A stretch of 64,000 nt of DNA from Certhia americana. Lineage: Eukaryota; Chordata; Aves; Passeriformes; Certhiidae. The stretch lies in the NCBI GenBank assembly GCA_018697195.1, contig CM031860.1, positions 63,256,509 to 63,320,508 on the forward strand, written 5' to 3'. A program made the translations under genes and the position numbers. Under the pieces are notes generated by a model. That model saw only the letters and a list, made by a program, of their open reading frames with translations. It had not been told where the DNA came from and searched no databases. Positions 36,201 to 48,100 of the stretch are shown here, piece after piece (the stretch's first letter is position 1; the number at the start of each line of letters is the position of its first letter).

Positions 36201-38227
36201 TGCTGTCAAATTTTGGTTATCCTTGACTTGACTGAGGATTTCAGCCTTTCTCTGATGTCTTTGGGGCTCGATATTAACTGCAAACATCATCCAAGTTCAG
36301 GCAGTGGGGCCACTGCAGTTGCTATTTGGGTAAAAAAAGATTTATGGGCTAGGGAAGACAGCTCCAATACCTCCAATATCAAGCATTTTGCTCATTCCAG
36401 ATGACGCTGCAAATTTCCATAGCTGTGTTGGGAAACAGAGCCTTGCAGGACACAGATTATCCTCAGCCATTTCTGTCAAACAATTCCCTGGATTAATGTC
36501 AAAAAAACCACATCTTTTGCTGTGTGAAATCAATTGTAAAACTCTTACATGTTCCTTGGAGACATCATTCCAGTTGATTTTTGGAAACTTAAATGATTTC
36601 ACCAGTAAGCTGTCATCTTGCTGAACAGAATAATGATCATTGTTGGGTTTGTTCAGGTTCGTTGCCATAACTAAGATTCCAGAATAATTTAAAAGCAGGG
36701 TTCATTTTTCCTGATGGGAGATTGCTTCTTGAATACCCAGATGCAGCTTGTCTCCCACTTTCTGATCTCCTACAATGTTATGACAACCATACAAATACGT
36801 AAAATATTTGCTCTTTTTAAAAAGCAACAACAATTTCCACAGTCAAATGGAGCAATGCTGACTGTGGTGGTGGAGTTCCCACCTCACATCTCCTAATTGC
36901 TTTACAAGTTCAAAGCAATTTTGCCATCAGGGTAAAAACTTTATGAGTAAATCACTTTTAGATGACGTTAGTTAGCCCACTTGGGTTTCTGAAAAGCTCC
37001 ACTGAGACCAGGTATAGGACTATTTTTACAGTCTGAGAATACTTTACATGGAAATAAACTGACTTTTAAATCTCCATCTCCAGGAGGTCTTATGGGACTC
37101 TCAGTTGTTTGTGCATTCAGGATCCTACGCACTGGCTGATGAGTGAGTCATCCTGCCTGACACCTTATCTGCACAATCCCCTGCAATCTGCACACTGAGG
37201 CCACAGCAGAAAGAGATTTTACTGCTCCTGGCTGCCCAAGCTAAAAGTTGAAGCAGAAAAATGGTGATTTTTTTTTTCTCCTTTCTGTGTCTTATGAAAA
37301 TCCAACGTACTTTTAAAAATTTCTGATTCTGATTTGCAGATAAACTAACAGGAAATAAATCCTTCTTGCCTCTCTTGGCTCCTTTGCTCTTTCTTGCCTT
37401 TGAACTGCATCTCATTTATTCGGGTTAATTGGTGTTACATCCCTCCAAAAGAGAAATCTGCCTTTAAACATTTGAAAGGCAACACAAAGTCGGTTTCACA
37501 TTTTTATCTATACAAGACAACTGCAGTCCAGGTCTGCATGAACTCAAGGTTAGGCACAAGTGAGCAAAACAGCTCTGACATCAGACAAGAGCCAGGCCAA
37601 CATCTCCACCACTTTGCATGTGCTGAATCCTGGGGTACCCAGTGCAATTTCTGGCTTGTCAAGCCCCTCTGTTTTAAAATCTGCATTTTTGTCCAAGCCA
37701 AACACTGATCTTTACCAGACAGCAGAGCTGGGTGACAAAATGCCTGCAGTTTCCCTTTGAGTGAATCCATACCTTTCAGAAAAAAACCTGTCCCTTAGGA
37801 TTTAAAAAAAAAGGCAAAAAAGAATCAAGAAATCGATGGGGAAGTTGTTCCAGTGATTAATTTCTCTCACTATTAAAACATATCTTCTTTATTTCTGGTC
37901 TGAATTTCTCCAGAAGTTCACTCTAGACTGACCTTCACCTATTACAATGTCTTTTTCTCCTGCATGGAAAGACTGTATCTTCCCAGGAAGGATATTTCTG
38001 TAGAGATACAGAAATGTGACCAAGTCAACTCTTAACCTCCTTAAGAGTGAAGCTGAAGGGAAAGCTTTTAAATGTCTTGATAAAAGTTGTAATCTAAAGG
38101 CCACTTCTTGCTGCTTTTTAAAAAGCCTTTTACAGGTGTTTTTTTCAGTATTTTCACTGAAATACAAATATTTGGCATGAGGAAAAATGTATCATTTTCT
38201 CCAGTTAAGGTTGCATTCAATGTAATA
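33294..38227. other. unique non-coding interval
   Basis: Nearly 5 kb without a recognised gene or repeat, except an A16 run at 33458-33473 and a T10 run near 36135. A reverse-strand frame at 36342-36668 has a weak F-P-x-I-x-W pattern (see findings). Elsewhere frames are short and featureless. Confidence 0.5.
33458..33473. repeat. poly(A) run
   Basis: About 16 consecutive A in otherwise mixed sequence. Confidence 0.85.
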
Positions 38228-38356
38228 AGTTCAAGAAGCATCTGGAAAACATTCTCAGGCACATGGTGTGATTTTCGGGGGTGTCCTGTGCAGGGCCAGA
38301 AGTTAGGCTCGATGATCCTTCTGACTCAGGATATTCTGTGATTTTGTGATTTTATG
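38228..38356 (+). mobile_element. CR1 LINE 3' fragment (GTGTGATTTTxGGGG type)
   Basis: AGTTCAAGAAGCATCTGG, CATTCTCAGGCACATGGTGT, GATTTTCGGGGGTGTCC, GTGCAGGGCCAGAAGTTAGG, CTCGATGATCC, then GGATATTCTGTGATTTTGTG. The tail has three degenerate 8-mers. This 3'-end type, with the GTGCAGGGCCAG block, is shared with 43626 and 54357 and differs from the other CR1 copies. Confidence 0.92.
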
Positions 38357-41300
38357 CTACAACCCATCTGCAAATCCTCTAATAGGATGTCAGAGCATCA
38401 CACTGGCCGCAGATGCAACAGCTTTGTGCCACTCAAGGGTTTCTCCACCATAACCCTGTTGTGGGTGACATTGACCCCTTTAGTGCTGCACTTTCAAATC
38501 CCTGGAGGAAATTTTTCACTCAACCAGTCAGCAGAGGAAAATGCTGATGTTTATGCCCCTTTTTGTTCTAAAAAGTACACCACAGGAGCAGAATAAAGTC
38601 ACTTGGAGGTATCATTTCTTCTTGGGAAAGGGGGGAGATAAATTGGAAGGAGGAGCAAGTTTGATCCTGCTGACTGAATTCTTGTTGTATTGAGGGGTTC
38701 AGTGATATCAGGGATGTTGATGTTACTGCACTTTTCTGTCCTGGCTTGCTTATGGGAAAGTGTCTGCCCTGGAACAACCTGGAAAGGTAATCCAGGCTGG
38801 AAAAAGGAAATCTCTCTCTGTTTGAACTCCACACCTGTTGATAGTTCACCTCCTACTTCAGCTGCCTAAAATCTAAAACTTTGTAATTTAAACCAGCAGA
38901 GACATTACAAGATTGTTTCTTCAGTGTGCTCATTGTGTTGTGGTACTATAGGATGACCTGACATAGGGATTTGGGTGCAGAATCAGTCACCCAGAGGGGT
39001 TTTCACCTTGGCTATTACATTAGTTTTGTGGTCCCTCTTCATTTTTGGTCTAATCTCCTACATTCTTTTAATTCAAGGAGCAGAAACCTATCAGATAGAT
39101 TCACAGGGAACTGTTTCCACTTTCCCTTATTGACAGCCCACTTCAATCTGGAAATGTCTCTGGATTGGTTTGCTAAAATCAGGAGCCTGGTGCAGTTAAA
39201 ACCTTTTATTTCACTTCTCTATTGCATTGTCTGTCTAGACAGGATCTATTTATACTTGGCTGTACACCTAATTCAGACAAATAAGTTCATTTTGGTAGAA
39301 GCCAAACCAGAAATGGCACAGACCTTGCCATCTATGATCTTTAAACATGAACCATCTCACTGTGTACCTACCAAAGTTCCTGCAATTGAGGGGTTTCCAA
39401 GCAAGGATGATGGGATGGGAGTAGGAGGGGATTTAAAGTCAGACAGCACATCCCCTGCAAGCAAGATCACAGACACAATCTGAGCTGAGTGTAATTATGT
39501 TGTGGAGGCCCTCAGAAACCCCTCTCTTTCCTCCTCTCCAGACTCCCACCACTGTTACTCACTCTCTGATCAGTGCTATCTTCAAAGGAAGATAAAAACC
39601 TATAATAAGTCACACCTGCTTGTAATGCCCTGCATCATGGGCTGAAGTTATTTCCAAATCTATGTGATGAGTTTGCAAATGCCTGGGTTGCATCTGTCTT
39701 AATGAACTGTTAATATTCTTTGCCCTGATAAAAGGACAATGCTTTCTTAGGGGGCAGCTAAAGTAATTTTCTTTTCTATTATCTTGACATGGTGTGTCAC
39801 CTCTAATCCCTTTGGGCCACCCCCTCAAAATGCAGATTGAGACCTGAAAAAAGCAAGTGCTTGACTTCTTCCACTGGAAATGAAAGGATCACAGGATGAT
39901 TTCAGTAAATTTTATGATGTATCTGTGAACAGATTCCTGTGAACAGGAATTAGGGGAGGGGACAGGACACATCACTGGCTCTAAGATGAGCTCTCTGGTG
40001 ACATGCACATTGCACAGTGGAATCGATCCTGTCCACTTGGACCAGAGCTATTTCTGTTTAATTGCACAGAAAATATTTGTGCAGGGTCTCTTCCCACTCC
40101 AGGCATTCTGTGATCCCATGAACCATGGCAGGTGCAACCTGGAAGGAGCTGCAAAACATTTTTTTTCCATGTGGCTGTAAAACTCTTCCTGGTAAATGTA
40201 CACTAGAAGGAGGCTTCCCAGATAAATCATGCTGGGTTACGGGAGAAAGTTGCTGAGAGCAAGACTGATAAATCACATACAGGAAGAGACTGAAAAGAAC
40301 TCCTGCTCAGCATTCTCTATCCATAAATCTGGACATATTAACCAGTTGCTTTTTGATGTGTTCCTTTTTCCTCCTGGATTTTTTCCTTCTAAAATGTCCC
40401 CATTCTTCCATGCTCACCTGAAGTAGCTGTTCATCAGAGACAATATGCAGTTCCCAATGAAGGGATTGAAAATTTAATTGATTTTTTGTTGTTGTTAGCT
40501 ATGTCAAAGGTTTTAAGGGCTCACTTCTCTTCTCTTTCTCTTCTTTGCAGTGCCCCATTGCTGGTGTCCCACTCGGATGGATGGAAAGGAGAACAAAGGT
40601 GTCCCAGTCTAGTTTTGCCCATTGCCCTGGACAGTGTTGTTGGCACTTTGGAGATAGAAATTAAAAGTTCAAGATTTGGGAGGGTATTCCCAGACAGGAG
40701 AGAGCTCCAAAATCCAGAACAGTGCTTGCAAAAGAGGCCAGGTCCTTCCTCTTGGGTATGGTTTGAAGGAGAGGGAATGTGGCTCCTGCTCTTGGCTCCA
40801 GTCAGTGCTGTCATCCCCTGAACATGATATGATCACACCTTGGGGCTGCATGGGCAGCAAGAGCTACTCTGGGAATCCTGGGGTTATTTAATCTTGATGT
40901 GATTTTGTGGAGTACCTCCATCACATCCCCAGCTAGGCTGAGAAGCAGAATCTAAACTGTTGATGGTTTTCTGAGGTAAGAAAAGGCCTCTGTGGCCTTT
41001 TAATTGCCTCAAAAAGGGAAAAGGTAAAGTTTAGCCATGTACTTTTAGGAGCCTGGTGTTTTGTCCTTGGTGTCTGTAGTGCTCAGTTGTGACAGTAAGT
41101 GACACCTTTGTTCCAGTCCTTGCTCTAGCTCACAGGACTGGGTAAATGTAAGAAAAAATGACATTTGAGGGCTGGTCATGCCCATCATTAACAGGACCCT
41201 GTCAGTGCCAGGGACAGACGAATTTGAAGGAAGCCCTGGGGACATGAAAGAACAGCTTGCATAGAGCAGGTCTTGTGTCAAGTTTCTCTTTTGACAAACT

Positions 41301-42070
41301 CTTCATTTTGGGAAGGTATAAGAACACCAATTAAATTTCTTGTGCTAAGAAAAGCCATTGAACATTTGGACACTGAAAGGTTCAAACTGAGCTAGTTGCA
41401 GCTCCCAAAGTTCATCTTTCCCATTCTTCTGGGGAAAAGAAAGAAAAAGTGGCAGACAATATAGCAAGTTCTGAGCCATTGTTTGCCAGGCATAGTGAAA
41501 ACATCTGAAACTGGAGGGAAATAAGAAAAAAAGTCAAATTGCTCAATACAGAGCTCCTGTCCCATCACATCCTTGCTTAACTACTTCTGTATCCCTTGCC
41601 GTGCAAAGTTATTCCACAAAAAAGGGCATTTCCACCTTTTCAAGTGGAAACTTCATGATGGGACAGGGTCAGGAAGATCCACTAAGTGAGCTGAGACTGT
41701 CAGGAAAGGTATTTTTGCTTGAGATTAGTGAAAGATTTTTTTTTCTTTTTTCTTGTCTAATGACTGTCCTGGGAGCTTTCAAAAATTACACAGAAATCCT
41801 CACTCTCAGTTTGAAAAAATCATCTGATTTTGTCACTTTCAACAAACAGTAAGGAGAATATAAGGAGAGCCACGAGCTTGCAAAAGTACACAACTTACTA
41901 TGCACAGGAGTTCTGCTTTTATTTCTTTAGTGTCTTCTGCTAATAAACCTTTTTCTAGTACCTCTACTCCCTGCCCACACTGCAGCTGCAGGGGGCCTTC
42001 TAGACAGATTTGAGGCGCTGGAGTTTGGGGATAAAGTTATAATAAATCCCCAGATGGGATTCAGTCTTTT
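38357..42070. other. unique non-coding interval
   Basis: No gene is recognised. It contains the longest open frame outside repeats (38971-39483, 170 codons, see findings) and a weak CR1 tail at 40085-40121. Other frames are short. Confidence 0.45.
40085..40121 (+). mobile_element. possible CR1 3' tail remnant
   Basis: GGTCTCTTCCCACTCCAGGC followed by ATTCTGTGATCCCATGA resembles the CR1 ending (GGTCCCTTCCAACTCAGG, ATTCTGTGATTCTATGA). The expected upstream block is not directly adjacent; a GGAATCGATCC at 40019-40029 could be its displaced part. It may be coincidence. Confidence 0.45.
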
Positions 42071-42362
42071 CCTACAAGTAACAAGTGATAAAACAGGAGG
42101 AAACAGCCTCAATTTGTGCCACAAAAGGATTAGATTGGATATTAGGGAAATTTTTTTTCACAGAAAGGGTTGGATTTGAAGCAAAGATTGGAACAGGATG
42201 CCCAGGCCAGCACTGGAGTCCCCATCCCTGGAGGGATTTAAAAGCCATGTGGATGTGGCACTTGGGGACATGGGTCAGTGGTGGCCTTGGCAGTGCTGGG
42301 GGAATGGTTTGACTTAATGATCTTAGAGGGCTTTTCCAACCCAAACAATTCCATGATTCTAC
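42071..42362 (+). mobile_element. CR1 LINE 3' fragment
   Basis: CTACAAGTAACAAGTGATAA, CAGGAGGAAACAGCCTCAA, GATTAGATTGGATATTAGGG, TTCACAGAAAGGGTTGG, GGAACAGGATGCCCAGGCC, CATCCCTGGAGGGATTTAAA, GTGGCACTTGGGGACATGG, then AACAATTCCATGATTCT. The order matches the copy at 32662. A small insertion (GATTTGAAGC) disrupts the ORF2 tail after TTCTTCACAGAAAGGGTTG, so the reading frame is broken. Confidence 0.94.
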
Positions 42363-43625
42363 AGCATTGTAGAAGAGGATGTTTCTAAAGAGATTTCCCA
42401 CTGCCCAAGAAGAAGTTACTGCAGCAAGCTTGTTGCTCCCACTCTTGTGCTTTTCTTTTTTCTTTGTAAATATTTCACCCAGGCCCTACAAGCATTTTTG
42501 GCTTGTTAGCGAAAAAGGATCCCTGCCAGAGGCATTCAGTCATCCCACCTTGCAAACCTGGATACTGCTGGCAGGTTCCCAAGGCTGCCTCTGAAGGACA
42601 TTCCACAAAGGCCAGGAGTCAGCTCTCCAAACACCACCAGACCTCTGTAACCTGCTATTTTTGGGAGGCAAGGATGTGACTGTTGATCTTTTTGGGGTGA
42701 ATGTTCCAGGAGAGCATTCCTAAGGCTGCTAAAGCATGAGGGAAGGAGAGTTTTATTGCTGTCCAGCCTGGTTATGGCTCTTCGTAGCCCTTGTGTTCAT
42801 GCAGAAGTTTCTCTTGATCATCTTTCATGCACTGGTTTGTTTAACACCATCATGAAAAACATCATCAATAACATTATCCAACGTGTGTTCTCATGCAGCT
42901 TGTGCCACCCCCATGCAAGAGTTTGGAGACCCTCCAAGAGGACTTCCTCTGGGAGCTGGCCGTGCAGCTTTCACTGCTATGAAACATTTCCTGATCCACT
43001 CTGTGTTTATTCCCTCGGGAACACCCTCACCATTTCCTGTCCCACTGGTATCAGCCCCTTCACACGCTTCAGATGGATCCCCTGGCACCCCTGGCCATTT
43101 GGTGACATGCCTGTGCCATGGCAGCTTTGGAAGGATGGCTCACAAGTTCATTTTTATATCATTAAGCAAAAAAGCTTTTTCTTTAGTTCTGGTGTTGTGA
43201 TGAAGGTTCCTGCTGGTGGATGCAATCATGTGCCCAAACAGCAAATTCAGTGTTGGTGAGCTGTGTATTTGTCTCCTCATAAAAACAGGGTCCTGTGGCT
43301 GTATTTTTCCTTCTGATGGAACACCATCAGAGGCAGAAAAGGGAGGCAGAGAGACCCTATAGGTTATTAAAAATATTAAGGGTCATGAAATAAACCTCCT
43401 CATCCCCCCACAGCCACTGAGGCTCAAGAGCAGAATTTATTTTTAATAATGACATGGGGATGAAGTGTGAAAGGGTGGGATCATGTGGTATCATTTAAGG
43501 AGAAAATGAACATGGAAATCCAGAGCAGCAGTGCCCCTGCCCTGACTGGGGAGCAGAACTCCAGATTCCTGGTGGAAATGAGTAATTTCTTCTGCCTTCC
43601 ATCCATGACAGATGAAGGGTAGCAC
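42363..43625. other. unique non-coding interval
   Basis: No repeat is recognised. Two overlapping open frames (42756-43259 and 42883-43200) cover a relatively GC-rich part but show no recognisable protein feature. Confidence 0.45.
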
Positions 43626-43765
43626 AATCACAGAACCACTGAATATCCACAAGGATCATCCAGTCCAAATCATGGCCCTTCACAGGACTTCCCCAAAAAT
43701 CCCACCCTGTGCCTGACAGCATTGTCTGAACTCTCTTCAACTCAGGCAGGGTTGGCCTGACCAAA
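43626..43765 (-). mobile_element. CR1 LINE 3' fragment (GTGCAGGGCCAG type)
   Basis: On the plus strand: ATCACAGAACCACTGAATAT, CACAAGGATCATCCAGTCC, AAATCATGGCCCTTCACAGG, CCCACCCTGTGCCTGACAGC and TTGTCTGAACTCTCTTCAAC. This is the reverse complement of the type seen at 38228. It is moderately diverged, and the match ends near GGCAGGGTTGGCCTGACC. Confidence 0.9.
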
Positions 43766-44956
43766 ATCCCAGAATAATGAAGAATGAGATATTCCGAGAA
43801 ATAGCCAAAGCAAAACAAAAAGTGTGATAAAGACCTGTTGCCATGGGAACAATGTGTATCAAACTGATGTCAAACATTCTGCAAAATAATCTCCCCGAGT
43901 TGTAAAATGCAGTGATGAAGGAGGCAACCAAGGGAGGCTGTCAGTGTTTTATTTATACTATTTTTTATCTACCTGCTCGCCTGTGTGGTGTGCATATATC
44001 ACACCCACACTCCCACCCACAGCACACAGCTGTCTCTCTGAACTTTCTTAGATCTGCTCCAGAAATTCAGGTGGTGAAGGGGGAGGAAGGAAAATAAAAT
44101 AAAATAAAACAACATTCAGACTTGGCAAGGAAAAAGTAACTCTGCATCTTTTTAGTACCAGGTAGATGCAAGTTGAAGGGGGCAGATTTGGTTCTCATGA
44201 AGAGTCCCAGATCCTTTCCTGCCACACTTCTTCCCAGCTGAATGGCCCCAGCATGAGGCTGGTCCTTCTCAGGTGCAGGAGTGTTCAGTGAGGTGGCAGA
44301 ACAGAACAACTGATTTTTCTTCACCTCCCCATACTGCAAAGGGAGAAACACAAGCTGGTGATGCCGCTCTGTGCTTGTAGACATGGTGAACACAGCAAGC
44401 TGCTCCAAGGACAGAGCTGAGGCCTGTAAACTCCTTGCATTAATATTTCTGTGGCCACCAGAGGAAGCATCTCAGTCCCCTGATGGGATCTTGGAAAACT
44501 GAGAAGAGCTACCATGATTGCAGCAAAGCAAGCAGAAGAGAGAGAGGCATCACCCTGTGGGCTGGATTGGGTTTGGAAGCAGCAGCTTTATCAAGCAGCA
44601 ATTATTTTTCTGTACAACACAAGAAAATTGTTTTCCCATTTGGCCCACACCAACCCCTGCCTGGCACTGTTTGAATCTCTACAGAGATGCAAGCACATAT
44701 ATTCAGCTCGACTCAGAGTTCCTCTGATATTCCCTTCCCAATTTTCTGAGAAGACTTCCAGAGTTCATTAATGCAGATCCTCAGCTCCGAGAAGCAGTGG
44801 CCCCACTATCCCAGGAGTGTTATCCTAGTTCTGCCAAATGCTGCTGTTTCACCTTTGCTCTGCTCCCAGACATGTCTCTCCTTGTTCATACACCCCCTCT
44901 GCTGCCTTGTTCCCCTCTGGAATCTCATCCTGTGGATCCTGGTGAACCTGACCTGC
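43766..44956. other. unique non-coding interval
   Basis: A (AAAAT)n patch lies at 44091-44110 and a CA/CCA-rich patch at 43995-44030. No gene is recognised. Confidence 0.5.
44091..44110. repeat. (AAAAT)n short tandem repeat
   Basis: Nearly four AAAAT units. Confidence 0.9.
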
Positions 44957-45125
44957 TCAGAATCATGGAACCACAGAATCACTGAGGTGGGAAAAGACTT
45001 CTAAGGTCGTCAAGCCCACGTATCAACCACCATGCTTCCCAAAAAAGCCCGTCCTCCAGTGCCACATCCCCATGTTTTTTGAACCCTTCCAGGGACGGTT
45101 CACTGGGCATTTCCTCAGACTGGCC
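44957..45125 (-). mobile_element. CR1 LINE 3' fragment (diverged)
   Basis: On the plus strand: CAGAATCATGGAACCACAG tail, ATCACTGAGGTGGGAAAAGA, CTTCTAAGGTCGTCAAGCCC, then ATCAACCACCATGCTTCCC, GTGCCACATCCCCATGTTTT, TTGAACCCTTCCAGGGACGG. This is the reversed GGCACTTGGGGACATGG-type 3' end. Similarity fades after GGGCATTTCCTCAGA; weaker similarity might continue to about 45220. Confidence 0.88.
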
Positions 45126-48100
45126 ATGGTTCATCTTGTCCCACCCCTGTCCTTGCATGGACAATTCTTCTTCTGCAATTTTTTCCAGCCTCCATCCCAC
45201 AAACTAATCCCTGACAATATCCTAGTTCTCCTCAAACTCAACCTATTAAGAGGCTTCTGCAAAGGCCAGACACCAAAATTACACCATAAACCCCTACAAG
45301 AAAATAGAGGTGGATGGTGTTCTAAATCTGTGAAAACAGGGACAAAAAAAAGTATAGCTTCTGTAAATTTGAGCAGCTTTTTATTCCAGGTGACTCTTTG
45401 GTCCCTTCCATGGAACCTGCAGGGGAAGAACTGTGCTCCTTCAGAGTATGTGACACCTCCTTGATGACCTCAACAAAATTTGGGGACATAAATCTGAAAT
45501 AAAACACTGAACATAATTATTCAGATGGATCTTTATTGATGAAGTAGGATTTTGTTCTACACAAAACTGAATGCCTTTTGTATTATACTTTTATTTCGTG
45601 TTTCAGTTGATCAAATTTTGCCGGTGGATAGAAGTAAATTTATTTTGGCTTTCTATTCAGGAGTAAACCAATTTTGTGCAATCAAAACTGTTTACAGGAA
45701 GCACCTGGTTCCAGTGAGTTGCCTGTTTCTAAAACAGAAAATTTGTGAAAAAACATGAGGGAAACTGTGATATTACACATTCTATCTTTGACACTTCCAC
45801 CAGAAAAATTGATGTTTTCTCATATGAAACAAACTTTCATGACAAAACTGCTGCTGCTTCATACAAGTATCTATTTTAAAGTTTGAAACAAGGATAAACA
45901 GAGACACCTTTCCTCCTCTTCTGCACATGTTCTGTGATTTGCAATGTCAATTTACAGCTTTGAACTCTATGCAAAGTTGCACCAGTAAATCCCCAACACA
46001 ACCCACCTCTGCTAGCAACTTTTCTCCAAAATGAAAATAAAACTCACTGGACTATGTGATATTTTGTTCTTCTGTCTAGATTTTAGGATTTAACTGGATT
46101 GAGAGGTTTTGTTGGTTTATTGTCTGGAGTTCCTAACCCTAAGGCAGCTGCATTTCTACATCGTTGCAGCTTACAAAATATTTTTAGGGTCCTTCAAGGT
46201 AGCCCAAACTCCCGATCCCAGCTAATGGTCTGGAGCTCTGCAAGATCCAGGGAAATGGGATCTCAAGGGAATTTTAATCTTCTGAAGAGGTGCTCCAACA
46301 TGCAGAAGGATGAGTAGTCTTGATTCTTCCCAGACATCTTCTAGGAGATAACAGATTTCTGAGCTGAAAATGAACATTTTCCTCAAGCTGAGATTCATGC
46401 TGTGTTTTTATTATCCACCTACTGAATTCTACATGAGGCACAAAAGACAGAGACCATTACTCCTTCTAACGTTTAATATAAATTTACTGGGAAACAGAGA
46501 AGATCAAAGAGTATCAGTGTCCCCCTATGCTTGTATCTGCTGTTTTCTTGGATCTCCTGGAAATTCTGCAGCAACCAGCCCTGAACACTTCAATGCCTGC
46601 AATTACAGAGAGGATGGGTGGAGCTTTCTTGTTTGGTTTGTTTATGTTTTGTTGGGGGGTTTTTTTGTAAACAAGCTGAAAGGATGAGCTGTTATTCAGA
46701 GCTGGGCCTGTGCCAGGCTGCAATTTCAGAACCCCAAGCAGCCTGGAGGTTAACCTTGGGAGAGAGTAAATCTTGTGCTTTCACTCAAATTAATCAACAT
46801 GAGTGCTGTTGCTTGACTTTCTGGTTTCCACGGGGGGAAAATAAAAAGGAATAAAAAAACCCAGGTTGCTTTAGTCTAGGTTGCCCCACAGTTGTAGTGG
46901 GGTTGAAGCCTTTCCTTTCCTCCCCTGCTGCTGTTCATACATCACTGCTTCAGAAACAGTAAGGTCTCTAGGAATGAGATGGCTCTCCATGAAGGAGAGT
47001 TTTGAAAGTGAATTTTCAAGTGCTTCCAAAAGGAAAAAAGACTTTAAAAAGTCCAGCAATGTCATGGGCTATTTTTGTGTTTTGAAGGCCCAAGCCTGTT
47101 TGGTGAAGAGCCCAGAAAGAATAAAGTCTAGAGATGGAATTTGAGCCCTTTGGACACAGACCTCTTGTTTTATCCAGTGTTTCTGTCCAACCTTGAACCT
47201 CGCAGCAGCACTGGCACTGACACATGGGCAATTCTGCTCCCTAACACAGATGTTCTTGCCCTTCATTCTGGAATTTGATGAAGCCAAGCCACAGGGAATA
47301 CTCCCTGTGTTTCTGACTTAGCACCGCATGTGATCCATGAATTTTCAAGAAGGAATGTGATAAATTAATTGTGTGGATGGAGAAGCACCAGTTTGGGGTG
47401 GGGGGCATTACAAGCTGTAGCACAGACACCATCTGTGGTTGTGGCCAGCCCATGGGATCTGCCTTTTGCCTCCATATGTACCTATAGGTGTGGATTTACT
47501 GTGGAAAATTAAGTTTATTTTAGCCCGCTGTCCAGCTTCCTTTTGTGTTGTTCCTCCAGATATTCCTGCACTTTTTCACTTCAGCAAACTGACAGGAGCC
47601 AGCAGAAGAAACAAAATGGATTTGGGGTTGAAATGATCTGGAATTGGCCTAACAAGAACCTCATGCATCATAAATAAATCCTAAAAGTACATGACTTTTT
47701 TCCTAAACAGATATTTTGTCTCCTCTTTCTTCTTCTGCACACTTCCCTGGTATTAAGAGTGGTGGTGACCATGGATGGGAAGAGCTTTTTTTCCAGAACT
47801 GACAGATGAGTGTGATGATTTTTGTTGTAAATTATTGAACTCTGATAGTGGAATAAGATAATAAACCCATGCCTGGATTCCCAGAGTGACATGTGAAATT
47901 GGCATTGCAAGGGAGTGACCTGCTGGACGGAGTAATGCTTACAAAAATTTCCTTGGGGGTCTTCATTTTGATTAATGTATTTAATTAACCACTTTGGATA
48001 CGCAAAAAGATCGTCAGCCGGACTAAAAATACCCCATGAACAAAGAGCCATAGGAAATAATGGGGGTTTGTGTTTCCCTTTGTTTACTCCAAGAGAAATT

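Noticed and set aside
39894..39915. GGATCACAGGATGATTTCAG resembling a reversed CR1 tail
   Set aside because: Only about 15 bases fit and nothing CR1-like follows.
42756..43259. 167-codon open frame
   Set aside because: No motif, low-complexity-free but random-looking; overlapped by another open frame in a second register, which argues for low stop density, not coding.
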